In this document: piece by piece, positions 1 to 9,256 of the stretch | Numbering within the stretch: position 1 is the stretch's first letter | Layout: each line of letters starts with the position of its first letter | Source: Odiellus spinosus | Lineage: Eukaryota > Arthropoda > Arachnida > Opiliones > Phalangiidae | Reading direction: 5' to 3' | Length of the DNA: 64,000 bases | Assembly (NCBI GenBank): GCA_963920705.1 | Contig: OY987227.1 | Location: forward strand, 3,440,643-3,504,642 | Program-made: the position numbers and the translations under genes | The notes under the pieces: model-generated | Seen by the model: the letters and a program-made list of their open reading frames with translations, nothing else | Databases searched by the model: none | Told to the model about the DNA's origin: nothing

Positions 1-884
1 CCTCGACTTTAGTCGAGGCAATTCGTTCATGTTAGCTTATGAATGCTTATACAAGGAATTTAAAGGGAATAAAAATTCCCCATATTTTAATTTTTAATCT
101 AGGTTGCAAACGAACAAACCTAATCCATGTATAATGTTTTATTACAACTCCTCGACTTTAGTCGAGGCAATTCGTTCATGTTAGCTTATGAATGCTTATA
201 CATGGAATTTAAAGGGAAAAAAATTCCCCATATTTAAATTTTTAATCTAGGTTGCAAACGAACAAACCTAATCCATGGATAATGTTTTATTACAACTCCT
301 CGACTTTAGTCGAGCCAATTCGTTCATGTTAGCTTATGAATGCTTATACAAGGAATTTAAAGGGAAAAAAATTCCCCATATTTAAATTTTTAATCTAGGT
401 TGCAAACGAACAAACCTAATCCATGGATAATGTTTTATTACAACTCCTCGACTTTAGTCGAGGCAATTCGTTCATGTTAGCTTATGAATGCTTATACAAG
501 GAATTTAAAGGGAAAAAAATTCCCCATATTTAAATTTTTAATCTAGGTTGCAAACGAACAAACCTAATCCATGGATAATGTTTTATTACAACTCCTCGAC
601 TTTAGTCGAGCCAATTCGTTCATGTTAGCTTATGAATGCTTATACAAGGAATTTAAAGGGAAAAAAATTCCCCATATTTTAATTTTTAATCTAGGTTGCA
701 AACGAACAAACCTAATCCATGGATAATGTTTTATTACAACTCCTCGACTTTAGTCGAGGCAATTCGTTCATGTTAGCTTATGAATGCTTATACAAGGAAT
801 TTAAAGGGAATAAAAATTCCCCATATTTTAATTTAGGTTGCTAACGAACAAACCTAATCCATGGATAATGTTTTATTATAACTC
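1..884. repeat. Satellite, ~148-bp unit, six copies
   Basis: Six head-to-tail units begin at 1, 150, 298, 446, 594 and 742, so the period is 148-149 bp. Each unit opens with the perfect hairpin CTCGACTTTAGTCGAG, or a one-base variant (gagcc) in units 3 and 5, and contains an AT-rich core. The last unit is slightly diverged and ends near 884. The left edge lies outside the window, so the array may be longer. Confidence 0.95.
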
Positions 885-966
885 CTAATAACTAATTAGT
901 GGTCCCTTATGGAAATCATCATTTAAATTGTACGGTTTTATAAAAGAAAAATGAAAGTATTACAAT

Positions 967-1179
967 TTATTTAAAAACCTTATCCGCTCTAAAATTCGTC
1001 GCTTTGAAGTTCTCTTCCCTCGCGCCCGCAATATAGCTTTGAAAGTACAAATTGTTATGGTTTGCGTCGTCTGCTAAGTTAGAAAAGATGGTGACTTTAA
1101 ACGGGCTTTCAAAATCACATTTCCCTTTATCATATACCCATTCCAATAAACCGGCGAGTATTTTTAACGATCCGTTCAA
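967..1179 (-). CDS. Unrecognised 70-codon open frame, possible exon
   Basis: This short open frame lies in otherwise gene-less AT-rich DNA (885-1580). Its composition is protein-like, with a mix of charged and aromatic residues and no low complexity. I recognise no domain, and no splice sites or neighbours support it. It could be a fragment of an old gene or a chance ORF. The rest of 885-1580 shows nothing I can assign. Confidence 0.2.
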   Translation of the reverse strand: MNGSLKILAGLLEWVYDKGKCDFESPFKVTIFSNLADDANHNNLYFQSYIAGAREENFKATNFRADKVFK

Positions 1180-1582
1180 TTGCGAGTCGTGGAAATTCGG
1201 GTTAAATTAAGAAAACAAAAAGTGGATTCGCGTTATACTGAAAAATAACAGTTCAATACACGTTTTCCCTGAAAAATAATTAAGCGAAATTTAATGTTAA
1301 GCGTCAATGGGAGAAAATCGTCTGTTATGTTTTTTCTTAAATATTTCCGAGTGAATAAAATCAGTTGTTTTGAAATTTGAAACTCTAAATCGTGCCAGAT
1401 TGTGATTATATTTAAATTTCGTTTTAAAAGAAAATCTAATTATATTTAAATTTCATGTTTTAAAAGAAAATTTAATTGTATTTAAATTTAATGTTTTAAA
1501 AGAAAATTAAATATCTGTCACTTCAGACATTCAAGGCCATAACATGTCCTTCTGGGTCTTTGTTCGCAAAGACATTTTTGAT

Positions 1583-1702
1583 ATAATTTAGATTAATGTT
1601 AAAAATGGAATGCGATGCATTTCACATAATCGATGAGCAAATCGATTTCTTAGCAAATCATTATTTGTGGGACAATTTATTTGGGGAGGAATTAAACGCC
1701 AC
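1583..1702 (+). other. Exon-like segment, copy 1 (truncated)
   Basis: From the ATG at 1596 the frame encodes about 36 residues nearly identical to those encoded from 2584. Copy 1 ends abruptly where the TTGATTTAAATCAA satellite begins. The two copies differ mainly at synonymous or conservative positions, which suggests a coding origin. The protein is not recognised. Confidence 0.4.
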
Positions 1703-2216
1703 TATATCTTTGATTTAAATCAAATGATTTTTTAAAAAAATCAAGTGATTTAAATCATTGATTGAAATCATTGATTTAAATCATTGATTAAAATTAAAAT
1801 TGATTTAAATCAATGATTTAAATCAACGATTTAAATCAATGATTTAAATCAACGATTTAAATCAATGATTTAAATCACTTGATTTTTTTAAAAAATCATT
1901 TGATTTAAATCAAAGATATTTGGATATATCAATGATTTAAATCAATGATTTAAATCAATGATTTAAATCAATGATTTAAATCAATGATTTAAATCAATGA
2001 TTTAAATCAATGATTTAAATCAATGATTTAAATCAATGATTTAAATCAATGATTTAAATCAATGATTTAAATCAATGATTTAAATCATTGATTTAAATCA
2101 CTTGATTTTTTTAAAAAATCATTTGATTTAAATCAAAGATATTTGGATATATCAATGATTTAAATCAATGATTTCAATCAATGATTTAAATCAATGATTT
2201 AAATCAATGATTTAAC
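1703..2216. repeat. Palindromic 13-bp satellite
   Basis: Tandem copies of the self-complementary unit TGATTTAAATCAA run through most of this stretch. Two longer islands (about 1865-1925 and 2095-2155) contain a matching TTTTTTAAAAAA palindrome and a GATATTTGGATATATC spacer. Because the unit is its own reverse complement, either strand can fold on itself. Confidence 0.95.
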
Positions 2217-2530
2217 CTTAGATTACCTTTCTTTGAACCTTAGACTACGTTTCTTTGAACCTTAGATTACCTTTCTTAGAACCTTAGACTACAATTCTAA
2301 GAAACGTTGTGTAAGGTTCAAAGAAATGTTGTCTAAGCCTCTAAGAAACGTAGTCTAAGGTTCTAAGAAACGTCATCGAGAGTTCTAAGAAACGTTGTAG
2401 GAGGCTCTAAGAAACGTTGTCTAAGGTTCTAAGAAAAGTTGTCTAAGGCTCTAAGAAATGTGGTCAAAGGCTTCTAAGAAACGTAGTCCATTCTTCTAAG
2501 AAACATTATCCAATATAATCAGACAACTGT
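2217..2530. repeat. CTAAGAAACGT-type short tandem repeats
   Basis: About a dozen units of roughly 20-30 bp have the core TCTAAGAAACGTNGTCTAAGG. The first few, up to about 2290, are in inverted orientation relative to the rest (ACGTTTCTTNGAACCTTAGA). No gene is visible here. Confidence 0.85.
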
Positions 2531-2569
2531 AGATTCATTTTTAAATTGACCCTTATTTTACCTTAAATT

Positions 2570-2736
2570 TAATATTTAGATTAATGCTAAAAATGGAATG
2601 CGATGCATTTCACATCCTCGATGAGCAAATCGATTTCTTAGTAAATCATTATTTGTGGGACAATTCATTGGGAGAGGAATTAAACGCCACTACTGTCAAT
2701 GACGTCTTTGGCACTTTTGTCATTTTGGCCGTGTGA
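2570..2736 (+). other. Exon-like segment, copy 2
   Basis: An open frame of 50 codons runs from ATG 2584 to TGA 2734-2736. Its first part repeats the segment at 1596-1702. The protein is acidic with a hydrophobic C-terminus and I do not recognise it. A GT at 2731 just before the stop could be a splice donor (inferred). The two copies are separated only by satellite (1703-2530), as if a satellite expansion or insertion had duplicated the flanking exon. Confidence 0.4.
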
Positions 2737-2867
2737 ATTTTAATCGCCATTGGTTCAGTCGTTTTCGAAGTTATCGTCTTTTTCTTCAGTCAAACATTTC
2801 AAACCGTATCCTTTCGTTAGGGTTAAAGTAACTAAATCAGGGAAAGATCGAGGGGTCGGACATTTGA

Positions 2868-3790
2868 AGAAATCCCGTACACTTCTGACGAAATCCGAAA
2901 CAAAATCCGAAATCCAGCAAGAAATCCGACATGGATTTTGGATTTTTTAAAAATCCAAAGAATTTCTTCAAAATCACGAAATCCAAAAAAAAAAAAAAAA
3001 AAAAAATCGCGAAATCCGGTAAGAAATCATGAAATCCGACAAGAAATCAAGAAATCAGAAAATTCGTCAAGAAATCCAAGATCCGTGAAGAATTTAAATG
3101 CAACAAGAAATCACGAAATCCGAAAGAAATCACTAAATCAATCAAGAAATCTAATAAAAAAAATCAAGAAATCCGGGGAAAAATTGCGAAATCCGAAATT
3201 AAAATCAAGAAATCCAAAATCCGGAAAGATTCAGAAATCCGAGACAAAATCTCGAAATCCAGCAAGAAATCTCGAAATCCGGCAAGAAATCAAGAAATCT
3301 GATAAGAAATCAAGAAATCCAGCAAAAAATCAAGAAATCCAGCAAAAAAATCAAGAAATCCAGCAAAAAAACAAGAAATCCAGCAAAAAATCAAGAAATC
3401 CAGGAAAAAATCAAGAAATCCAGCAAAAAAATCAAGAAATCCAGCAAAAAAATCAAGAAATCCGAAAACAAAATCAAGAAATCCGCCAAGAAATCCAAAA
3501 TCCGGGAAGATTTTGAAATCCGAGACAAAATCTCGAAATCCAGCAAGAAATCTCGAAATCCGGCAAGAAATCAAGAAATCAAGAAATCCAGCAAAAAATC
3601 AAGAAATCCGAAAATAAAATCAAGAAATCCGAAAATAAAATCAAGAAATCCGAAAATAAAATCAAGAAATCCGAAAATAAAATCAAGAAATCCGCCAAGA
3701 AATCCAAAATCTGGGAAGATTTTGAAATCCGAGACAAAATCCCGAAATCCGGCAAGAAATCAGGAAATCCAACTCAAAATCCAAGATTTC
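2868..3790. repeat. Purine-rich minisatellite (AAGAAATCC units)
   Basis: Irregular tandem copies of a 15-20-bp unit with core AAGAAATCCNGCAA run through the stretch, with homopurine tracts including an 18-A run near 2990. Open frames on both strands here reflect the repeat, not genes. A larger duplication is visible: the block around 3225-3285 recurs around 3510-3570 and partly at 3715-3765. Confidence 0.9.
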
Positions 3791-4390
3791 AAAATCCCGT
3801 ACAAATTTTTTGTAAATGTCCTACCCCTCGGGAAAGATAATGGTAAAAATGATAGCCTGTTAGTCTTAGCTAAAGTATATCGCTTTATTCCGTAAAAGTA
3901 AACAACGCCCAGTAGCTTAATACTATCAGCGATGGTCCAGTTAAATGTACCGGCAGATTCCGATTCGAGATTCAATTTTGGCTACAAAGAAAAGTGGCAA
4001 AGTGTAGAATGAGTTCAGGTAGAGAATTGCCTAGAAATAATGACTAAAATCGCGCAATTTGTAAATTTAAATAATAATTAAATGGATTTTGGGGTTTAAA
4101 CGAAGATAAATCAGTTTCAAGCTTTATATCTAAACTAGGATTAAAACTTCTCGTTTATAAGAAAATTAATCTTTCTTAGAATTCGTGTAAAATAAAAGAA
4201 ATATAATTCAAACTCGCAATTACAATTCGAAGATCGCAAGTAAAACAATGAAACCAAGCTTAATTAGGTTTAAATTGACTCAATCTCATCGCCGGGTTCT
4301 AATCGAGCTAAAGAAGTTTCATTTCCGAAGGAATCTCGACGTCGCAACATGGAAATCGCTTACAATTCGACCAATCCGTATAATTTCACT
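3791..4390. other. AT-rich stretch without an identifiable gene
   Basis: A minus-strand open frame (3760-3975) begins in unique sequence and runs into the purine-rich array. Its first ~40 residues look protein-like but match nothing I know. No promoter, RNA gene or repeat boundary was recognised before the palindrome at 4395. Confidence 0.4.
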
Positions 4391-4444
4391 TTTTACCTCC
4401 CCGACTGAACTTTAGTTCAGGGGGAGGTTTTACACTGGTCGTTC
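4391..4444 (+). repeat. Head of palindrome-headed repeat family (truncated copy)
   Basis: The palindrome with arms CCTCCCCGACTGAA / TTCAGGGGGAGG and centre CTTTAG lies at 4395-4428. It is followed by TTTTACACTGGTCG, the same order as in the right arm at 35975-36022. In the intact copies this is followed by a TG-rich stretch. Here that stretch runs directly into the GAG/GTG microsatellite, so the copy is only its first ~55 bp. Confidence 0.85.
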
Positions 4445-5041
4445 TGTGTGTGAGTGTGTGAGTGTGTGAGTGTGTGAGTGTGTGAGAGGGTGAGAGGGTG
4501 AGAGGGTGAGAGGGTGAGAGGGTGAGAGGGTGAGAGGGAGAGAGGGAGAGAGGGAGAGAGGGAGAGAGGGAGAGAGGGAGAGTGGGAGAGTGGGAGAGAG
4601 GGAGAGTGGGTGAGTGGGTGAGAGGGTGAGAGGGTGAGAGGGTGAGAGGGTGAGAGGGTGAGAGGGTGAGAGGGTGAGAGGGAGAGAGGGAGAGAGGGAG
4701 AGAGGGAGAGTGGGAGAGAGGGAGAGTGGGAGAGTGGGAGAGTGGGAGAGTGGGAGAGTGGGAGAGTGGGAGAGTGGGAGAGAGGGAGAGTGGGGGAGTG
4801 GGGGAGTGGGAGAGAGGGAGAGTGGGGGAGTGGGAGAGAGTGAGGGAGAGAGTGAGGGAGAGAGTGAGGGAGAGAGTGAGGGAGAGAGTGAGGGAGAGAG
4901 TGAGGGAGAGAGTGAGGGAGAGAGTGAGGGAGAGAGTGAGGGAGAGAGTGAGGGAGAGAGTGAGGGAGAGAGTGAGGGAGAGAGTGAGGGAGAGAGTGAG
5001 GGAGAGAGTGAGGGAGAGAGTGAGGGAGAGAGTGAGGGAGA
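4445..5041. repeat. GAGGGA/GAGAGT microsatellite, 3' flank of LINE1
   Basis: Blocks of (GTGTGA)n, (GAGGGT)n, (GAGAGG)n, (GAGTGG)n and finally a regular 12-bp GAGGGAGAGAGT array (about 4840-5040) follow one another. It abuts the A-rich 3' end of LINE1 (minus strand). It is the TC-rich strand that reads in the LINE's sense. Open frames on both strands are artefacts of the absence of stops in the repeat. Confidence 0.95.
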
Positions 5042-5372
5042 GTTTTTTTTTGTTTTTCGAATATACGCTTTATTTTTGTGGAAAGCAAATCAAATTACAT
5101 ATAAGGTAATCATAAAATTAATAGTTAATGCAAAATGATATTTTAAAAGGTGAACAATGAAAACAAAAGATATGGAGAAAAAGTAAAACTAACAGTTAAT
5201 GTAATTTTATAATGAAATGGCGAACAAACAAATCCAAAAAAAAAAAAAAAAAGGGGGGGGGGGAAAGGGGAAACTAACAGTTAATACACTTTTAGACTAG
5301 AATGGTGAACAATTAAAATAAGGGAAACATTATTATACAAACTGAAAAGACGGAGAGTAAGGGGGGAGACTA

Positions 5373-8300
5373 TTATACATTATCAAAGGGAGTGATAGCC
5401 CATGTAAGTTCAAATTCAGTAATGGTATTTTGGCGTAGAGCAGTGGCGCGACTGGCCATATAACGGCCCTGTACCTTGGACTGGACCCGGCGGGAAAAGG
5501 TACACACGGTACTCTCAAAATCTGTAGAACTTAAGGATAAGGCAGGGTAGTCTTTAAAAATGGTGTATAATACGTGTTTTAAGAGAATGAACGTTAAATT
5601 GCAGAAACCATGGTTTTTACCAGGCACAAGAGTTAGGTAGTCGTTGTGGGAGTGCGTATGACCACGGTGGATGTGTATAAAGTTAAGAGCGCGTTTAATT
5701 AAAATGCATGTTAAGGGGCATTCTATATAAATGTGTTGAAAAGTTCCAACCGCCGGGCAGAAAGCACAATTGTGGGAAGGAAACTCCGGCACGATGTGCG
5801 CTAAACGCGCTGGGTGCGGTAAGGCGGAGTGGAGGAAAAGCCATTGGGTGGCGTTTTCTAGGCGTGATGTAAATGGAGACGATTTGCGGAACTTCCAAGC
5901 AAGGTAACTGGGTGACGCTGGCAGGAAGGCGTCTGTAGAAATACATGGAGTACCGGGGAAGAAACGGTGGACTAGACAAGCGTATATTGCGCGCGTGTCG
6001 CAGTGACCCCGTAGAAGAGCGCGAACCACACGGCCGTTAATATGCGATTCGAGGCAAAGTGCGAGAAAATTACCTGTTCGAAAAGGTAAATCCGGGGAGA
6101 GACCACTAGGGAGAAAAACACCGGGAAAGGAACGAGTGAGCACGTTTATTAATTGGCGTAGTTGTATGGCGACGAGACGAGTTGGGCGAGAGGTACCGAG
6201 AAGGGCCGGTAGGGTTAACCATCGCCCGGTACGGTGTAGGAAGTCGCCAATGGTAGTGAGACCAGAGCGTGTAAAAGTCCCGTACGAAAGGGACGAGAGT
6301 GGCTGGCCATTAACGGTTTGGATGAACGGAGAGTCGAAAATCGGTAAAGTCAGAAACGCATCGCGGCCGGTTGCAGATAGAGATAAATGTACCGGGGAGT
6401 CAAACCATATTTTCACGGCTGGTGCGTAAAATGGGTAGTTTGGGACTTGGCGTGCGCGAGTGATGAGAAAATCGCGGAACGTTGTAAAAGATGGCGAGAA
6501 GGCAAGAAATAAAGCGCGTGCGGCGACGAGATGAGGAAGGTCTCTCGCGTTAATCGAATAACTCGCGAAAAGCGAAACGCGGAAGGCACGAAGTTTCAAA
6601 CGAACATTGACAAGGCCGAGACCACCGACTTCCAAGGGAGGGTAGAGCCGTGACGCAGCGACCCAGTGGAGGCCGTCCCACAGAAAATTGACGATAATCA
6701 TTTGCGCGTCGTGAAGGAAGGCAGCAGGAGGATGTAACACCTTTAACCGGTGCCAAAGGACACTGGAAGCAAGGCTATTAACGAGAAGGGTGCGACCAGT
6801 GATAGAGCAGAGGTGTTTAAGGCCCTGCCAGCGACCCAAAACCTTTCGCATGCGGGAGAGGAGTTCGGGCCAATTGCGAGCCTCGTACTCTGGTAAATTT
6901 CCAAGATGACACCCTAGGAAGAGGCCACCGTCAGAACGCGAGGGAATATTTAGCGGGCAGGCGGTACGGGTACGCCAGGAGCCGCACCATAGGGTGTAGG
7001 ACTTGACGTAGTTGACCATGGCGCCAGACGCCGAACAGTAGTCTTGTAAGGAACGGTCCAAGATTGGAAATTCGTTATCATCACGAAGGATATTGGTTAG
7101 GTCATCGGCATAGGTGCCGTCGGTAATGCAATAGTGGGAAGGACCAAGGCGATTTGAGAGCGAAACGCGTAGGTGTTGTAATAATGGCTCTAAGGAGAGT
7201 ACGAAGAGGAGACCCGAAAGAGGGCATCCTTGACGTATGCCACGGCGAAAAGGTATACCGGTCGTTAAGGCGCCATTAACGCGGAGATGGAAATGGGACG
7301 ACGTATACAAAGGACGGAGAAGGGCTAAAAACCGAAGGGGAAAGCCGAAAGCCGTAAGCGTATTAAAAAGGTACGTGTGATCAACGCGATCGAAGGCCTT
7401 AGAAAAGTCGATATTAATCAGAGCGAGTGGTTCAACGTTTTTATTAGCGGTAGCGATAAGGTCGCGGATGGTCGAAAGGGTGTCAAAAATGGAGCGTCCG
7501 GGCACCGAGCAAGTTTGGGACGGACCGACAATGGTACCAATGATGGATTTGAGGCGGATGGCTAGAAGTTTTGAGTAAATTTTATAGTCGGTATTAGTTA
7601 CCGAGATAGGGCGCCAGTTTTTAGGGGAATGGAGGTCGCCTGATTTTGGTAGGAGAGAGACTACCGAAGCAGTGAAAGTCGCCCAATATGAGCCGTTGGT
7701 TAAAAGTTCGAGAAAAACGCGTAGTAGAACACGCGCAATCTGGCCCCAGAATGCTAAATAAAATTCCAGCGGAAGGCCATCTATGCCGCAAGCCTTGCCA
7801 CGCGGTAAGGAGTCCGCTGCAGCTGAAAGTTCGTCGAGGTTAAAATCATCAGTTAAGCGGGACGAATCATCGGGAGTGAGTTGGGGGAGGGTTGAAAATA
7901 ACGTGGCCCGAGAGGAATTAACGGTCGCGGAGGGAGAGCTGCTAATGGACGGTTGGTAGAGTTCAGTATAGAACGAGACTAGAATGTCGCGAATGACCGT
8001 TTGATCTGATACCAGCACACCCGAGGAGTCGTAAAGTGCTGGGAGTGAATTCGCGGTAGCGGCACGTTTGGCAAGACTATAAAAAACGCGTGAAGGCGTG
8101 TCGACCGAGCGATAATGTGTGTCGCGAGCGCGTGTGAGATTGTCTGAGGCGGTGTGTAGTTGAAGTGTGCGAATTTCATCCCTCAGCTTATGCCAATTTG
8201 GGGAGAAAACCGACGAACGGTTAAACGCCGTTTCGAGGTTTCGAAGGTGGACGCGATCGTTGGTGGCGGATTCGTGAGTGTAGACAACACAGAACGATTT

Positions 8301-9218
8301 GATGGAAGGTTTAAAAGTAGTAAACCACCAGGCCTGCCACGACGTTGAAGATGGTTTTGAGTCTATGAGTCGCGAAATCTCCTCGGACACGAGCTGTCGA
8401 AACGCTGCATTGTCAAGTAACCGGGTGGGCATGCGCCAAAACGGAGCCCCGCGAGAAGTATAAACCGGTGGATGGAAAGTACAGAGGACGGCATCGTGGT
8501 CGGAGAAGAAGGATGGGACGTGAGAGACCGAGCGTAGACCCGAAACATCGGAGAGGTACACGCGATCGAGGCGCGCGGAGAGTAATTTACTATTATTTCT
8601 AGCCCGCCATGTAAACGAGCAGGTTCGCGGGTGAAGAAGGCGGTACGCATCGGTAAGAACAAGAGAGTCGCATAAAACCTGAAGAGAGGAAGCGAGGCCC
8701 AGGCGGCGCTCCTGGCAATTGCGGCGGTCGAGAGAAGGGTCTAGGGTGCAGTTAAAATCCCCGAAGAAATATATGGAGTCTCCGGGAGAAACCGTAGAGA
8801 GTTGCTGACGAATAAAGGAAAGGGCCTGTATGGCAAGTGGATCATCGGAGGATGGAACGTAGACGCCGATCAAATGGATGAAAGGGGGGGACGGGGCTGG
8901 GGAGGAAGGATGAGGGGAGGAGCGTAACCGGGCGTAAATAACGTGACCGGGAAGGTCACATTGAAAGATGACACGTTCATGCAGGGAGGGGAGGAGACCA
9001 AGGGAAATGCCTGAACCACGGGGACTAGAGGAGAAAGAATGCAAGAAAACATACCTCCACTGACTCCACGCAAAAGAACGTGAGGAGACAGCGGACAGAT
9101 TGGTTTCCTGCAAACATACAATGGAGGGGTTGAAACGTGAAATAAAGTCACGGGCACGAAAGTTAAAAATATCGGTGGAAATACCACGAACATTTAAGGT
9201 AAGTAGGGACTGGATCAT
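5373..9218 (-). CDS. LINE1 ORF2: APE endonuclease / reverse transcriptase
   Basis: A 1281-residue polyprotein that nicks target DNA and reverse-transcribes LINE RNA by target-primed reverse transcription. The N-terminal APE-type endonuclease shows Asn9 (LNVRG), Glu38 (LQETN), GDFN at about 153-156 and SDHD at about 239-242. The reverse transcriptase occupies roughly 500-760, with the first catalytic Asp near 604 (INIDFSKAFDRVDH), the RQGCPLSGLLF block near 662-672 and YADD at 703-706. A C-terminal CCHC zinc motif lies at 1141-1157 (C-x2-C-x7-H-x4-C). The length is normal for a Tx1/L1-type ORF2. It starts 38 bp after the ORF1 stop, so translation by reinitiation is likely (inferred). The ORF is fully open. 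Clade assignment rests on motif recognition, not a tree. Confidence 0.95.
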   Translation of the reverse strand: MIQSLLTLNVRGISTDIFNFRARDFISRFNPSIVCLQETNLSAVSSRSFAWSQWRYVFLHSFSSSPRGSGISLGLLPSLHERVIFQCDLPGHVIYARLRSSPHPSSPAPSPPFIHLIGVYVPSSDDPLAIQALSFIRQQLSTVSPGDSIYFFGDFNCTLDPSLDRRNCQERRLGLASSLQVLCDSLVLTDAYRLLHPRTCSFTWRARNNSKLLSARLDRVYLSDVSGLRSVSHVPSFFSDHDAVLCTFHPPVYTSRGAPFWRMPTRLLDNAAFRQLVSEEISRLIDSKPSSTSWQAWWFTTFKPSIKSFCVVYTHESATNDRVHLRNLETAFNRSSVFSPNWHKLRDEIRTLQLHTASDNLTRARDTHYRSVDTPSRVFYSLAKRAATANSLPALYDSSGVLVSDQTVIRDILVSFYTELYQPSISSSPSATVNSSRATLFSTLPQLTPDDSSRLTDDFNLDELSAAADSLPRGKACGIDGLPLEFYLAFWGQIARVLLRVFLELLTNGSYWATFTASVVSLLPKSGDLHSPKNWRPISVTNTDYKIYSKLLAIRLKSIIGTIVGPSQTCSVPGRSIFDTLSTIRDLIATANKNVEPLALINIDFSKAFDRVDHTYLFNTLTAFGFPLRFLALLRPLYTSSHFHLRVNGALTTGIPFRRGIRQGCPLSGLLFVLSLEPLLQHLRVSLSNRLGPSHYCITDGTYADDLTNILRDDNEFPILDRSLQDYCSASGAMVNYVKSYTLWCGSWRTRTACPLNIPSRSDGGLFLGCHLGNLPEYEARNWPELLSRMRKVLGRWQGLKHLCSITGRTLLVNSLASSVLWHRLKVLHPPAAFLHDAQMIIVNFLWDGLHWVAASRLYPPLEVGGLGLVNVRLKLRAFRVSLFASYSINARDLPHLVAARALFLAFSPSFTTFRDFLITRARQVPNYPFYAPAVKIWFDSPVHLSLSATGRDAFLTLPIFDSPFIQTVNGQPLSSLSYGTFTRSGLTTIGDFLHRTGRWLTLPALLGTSRPTRLVAIQLRQLINVLTRSFPGVFLPSGLSPDLPFRTGNFLALCLESHINGRVVRALLRGHCDTRAIYACLVHRFFPGTPCISTDAFLPASPSYLAWKFRKSSPFTSRLENATQWLFLHSALPHPARLAHIVPEFPSHNCAFCPAVGTFQHIYIECPLTCILIKRALNFIHIHRGHTHSHNDYLTLVPGKNHGFCNLTFILLKHVLYTIFKDYPALSLSSTDFESTVCTFSRRVQSKVQGRYMASRATALRQNTITEFELTWAITPFDNV

Positions 9219-9256
9219 AAAACTAAAAAAGGGGGGGTGGTAGGGAGGGGGAGAGA

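Noticed and set aside
1..884. CRISPR-like array
   Set aside because: Units are contiguous full-length 148-bp repeats without variable spacers. There are no cas genes, and the context is eukaryotic.
6136..6429. Plus-strand ORFs within 5373-11074 and 13154-17235
   Set aside because: They are antisense shadows of LINE ORF1 and ORF2, without independent support.
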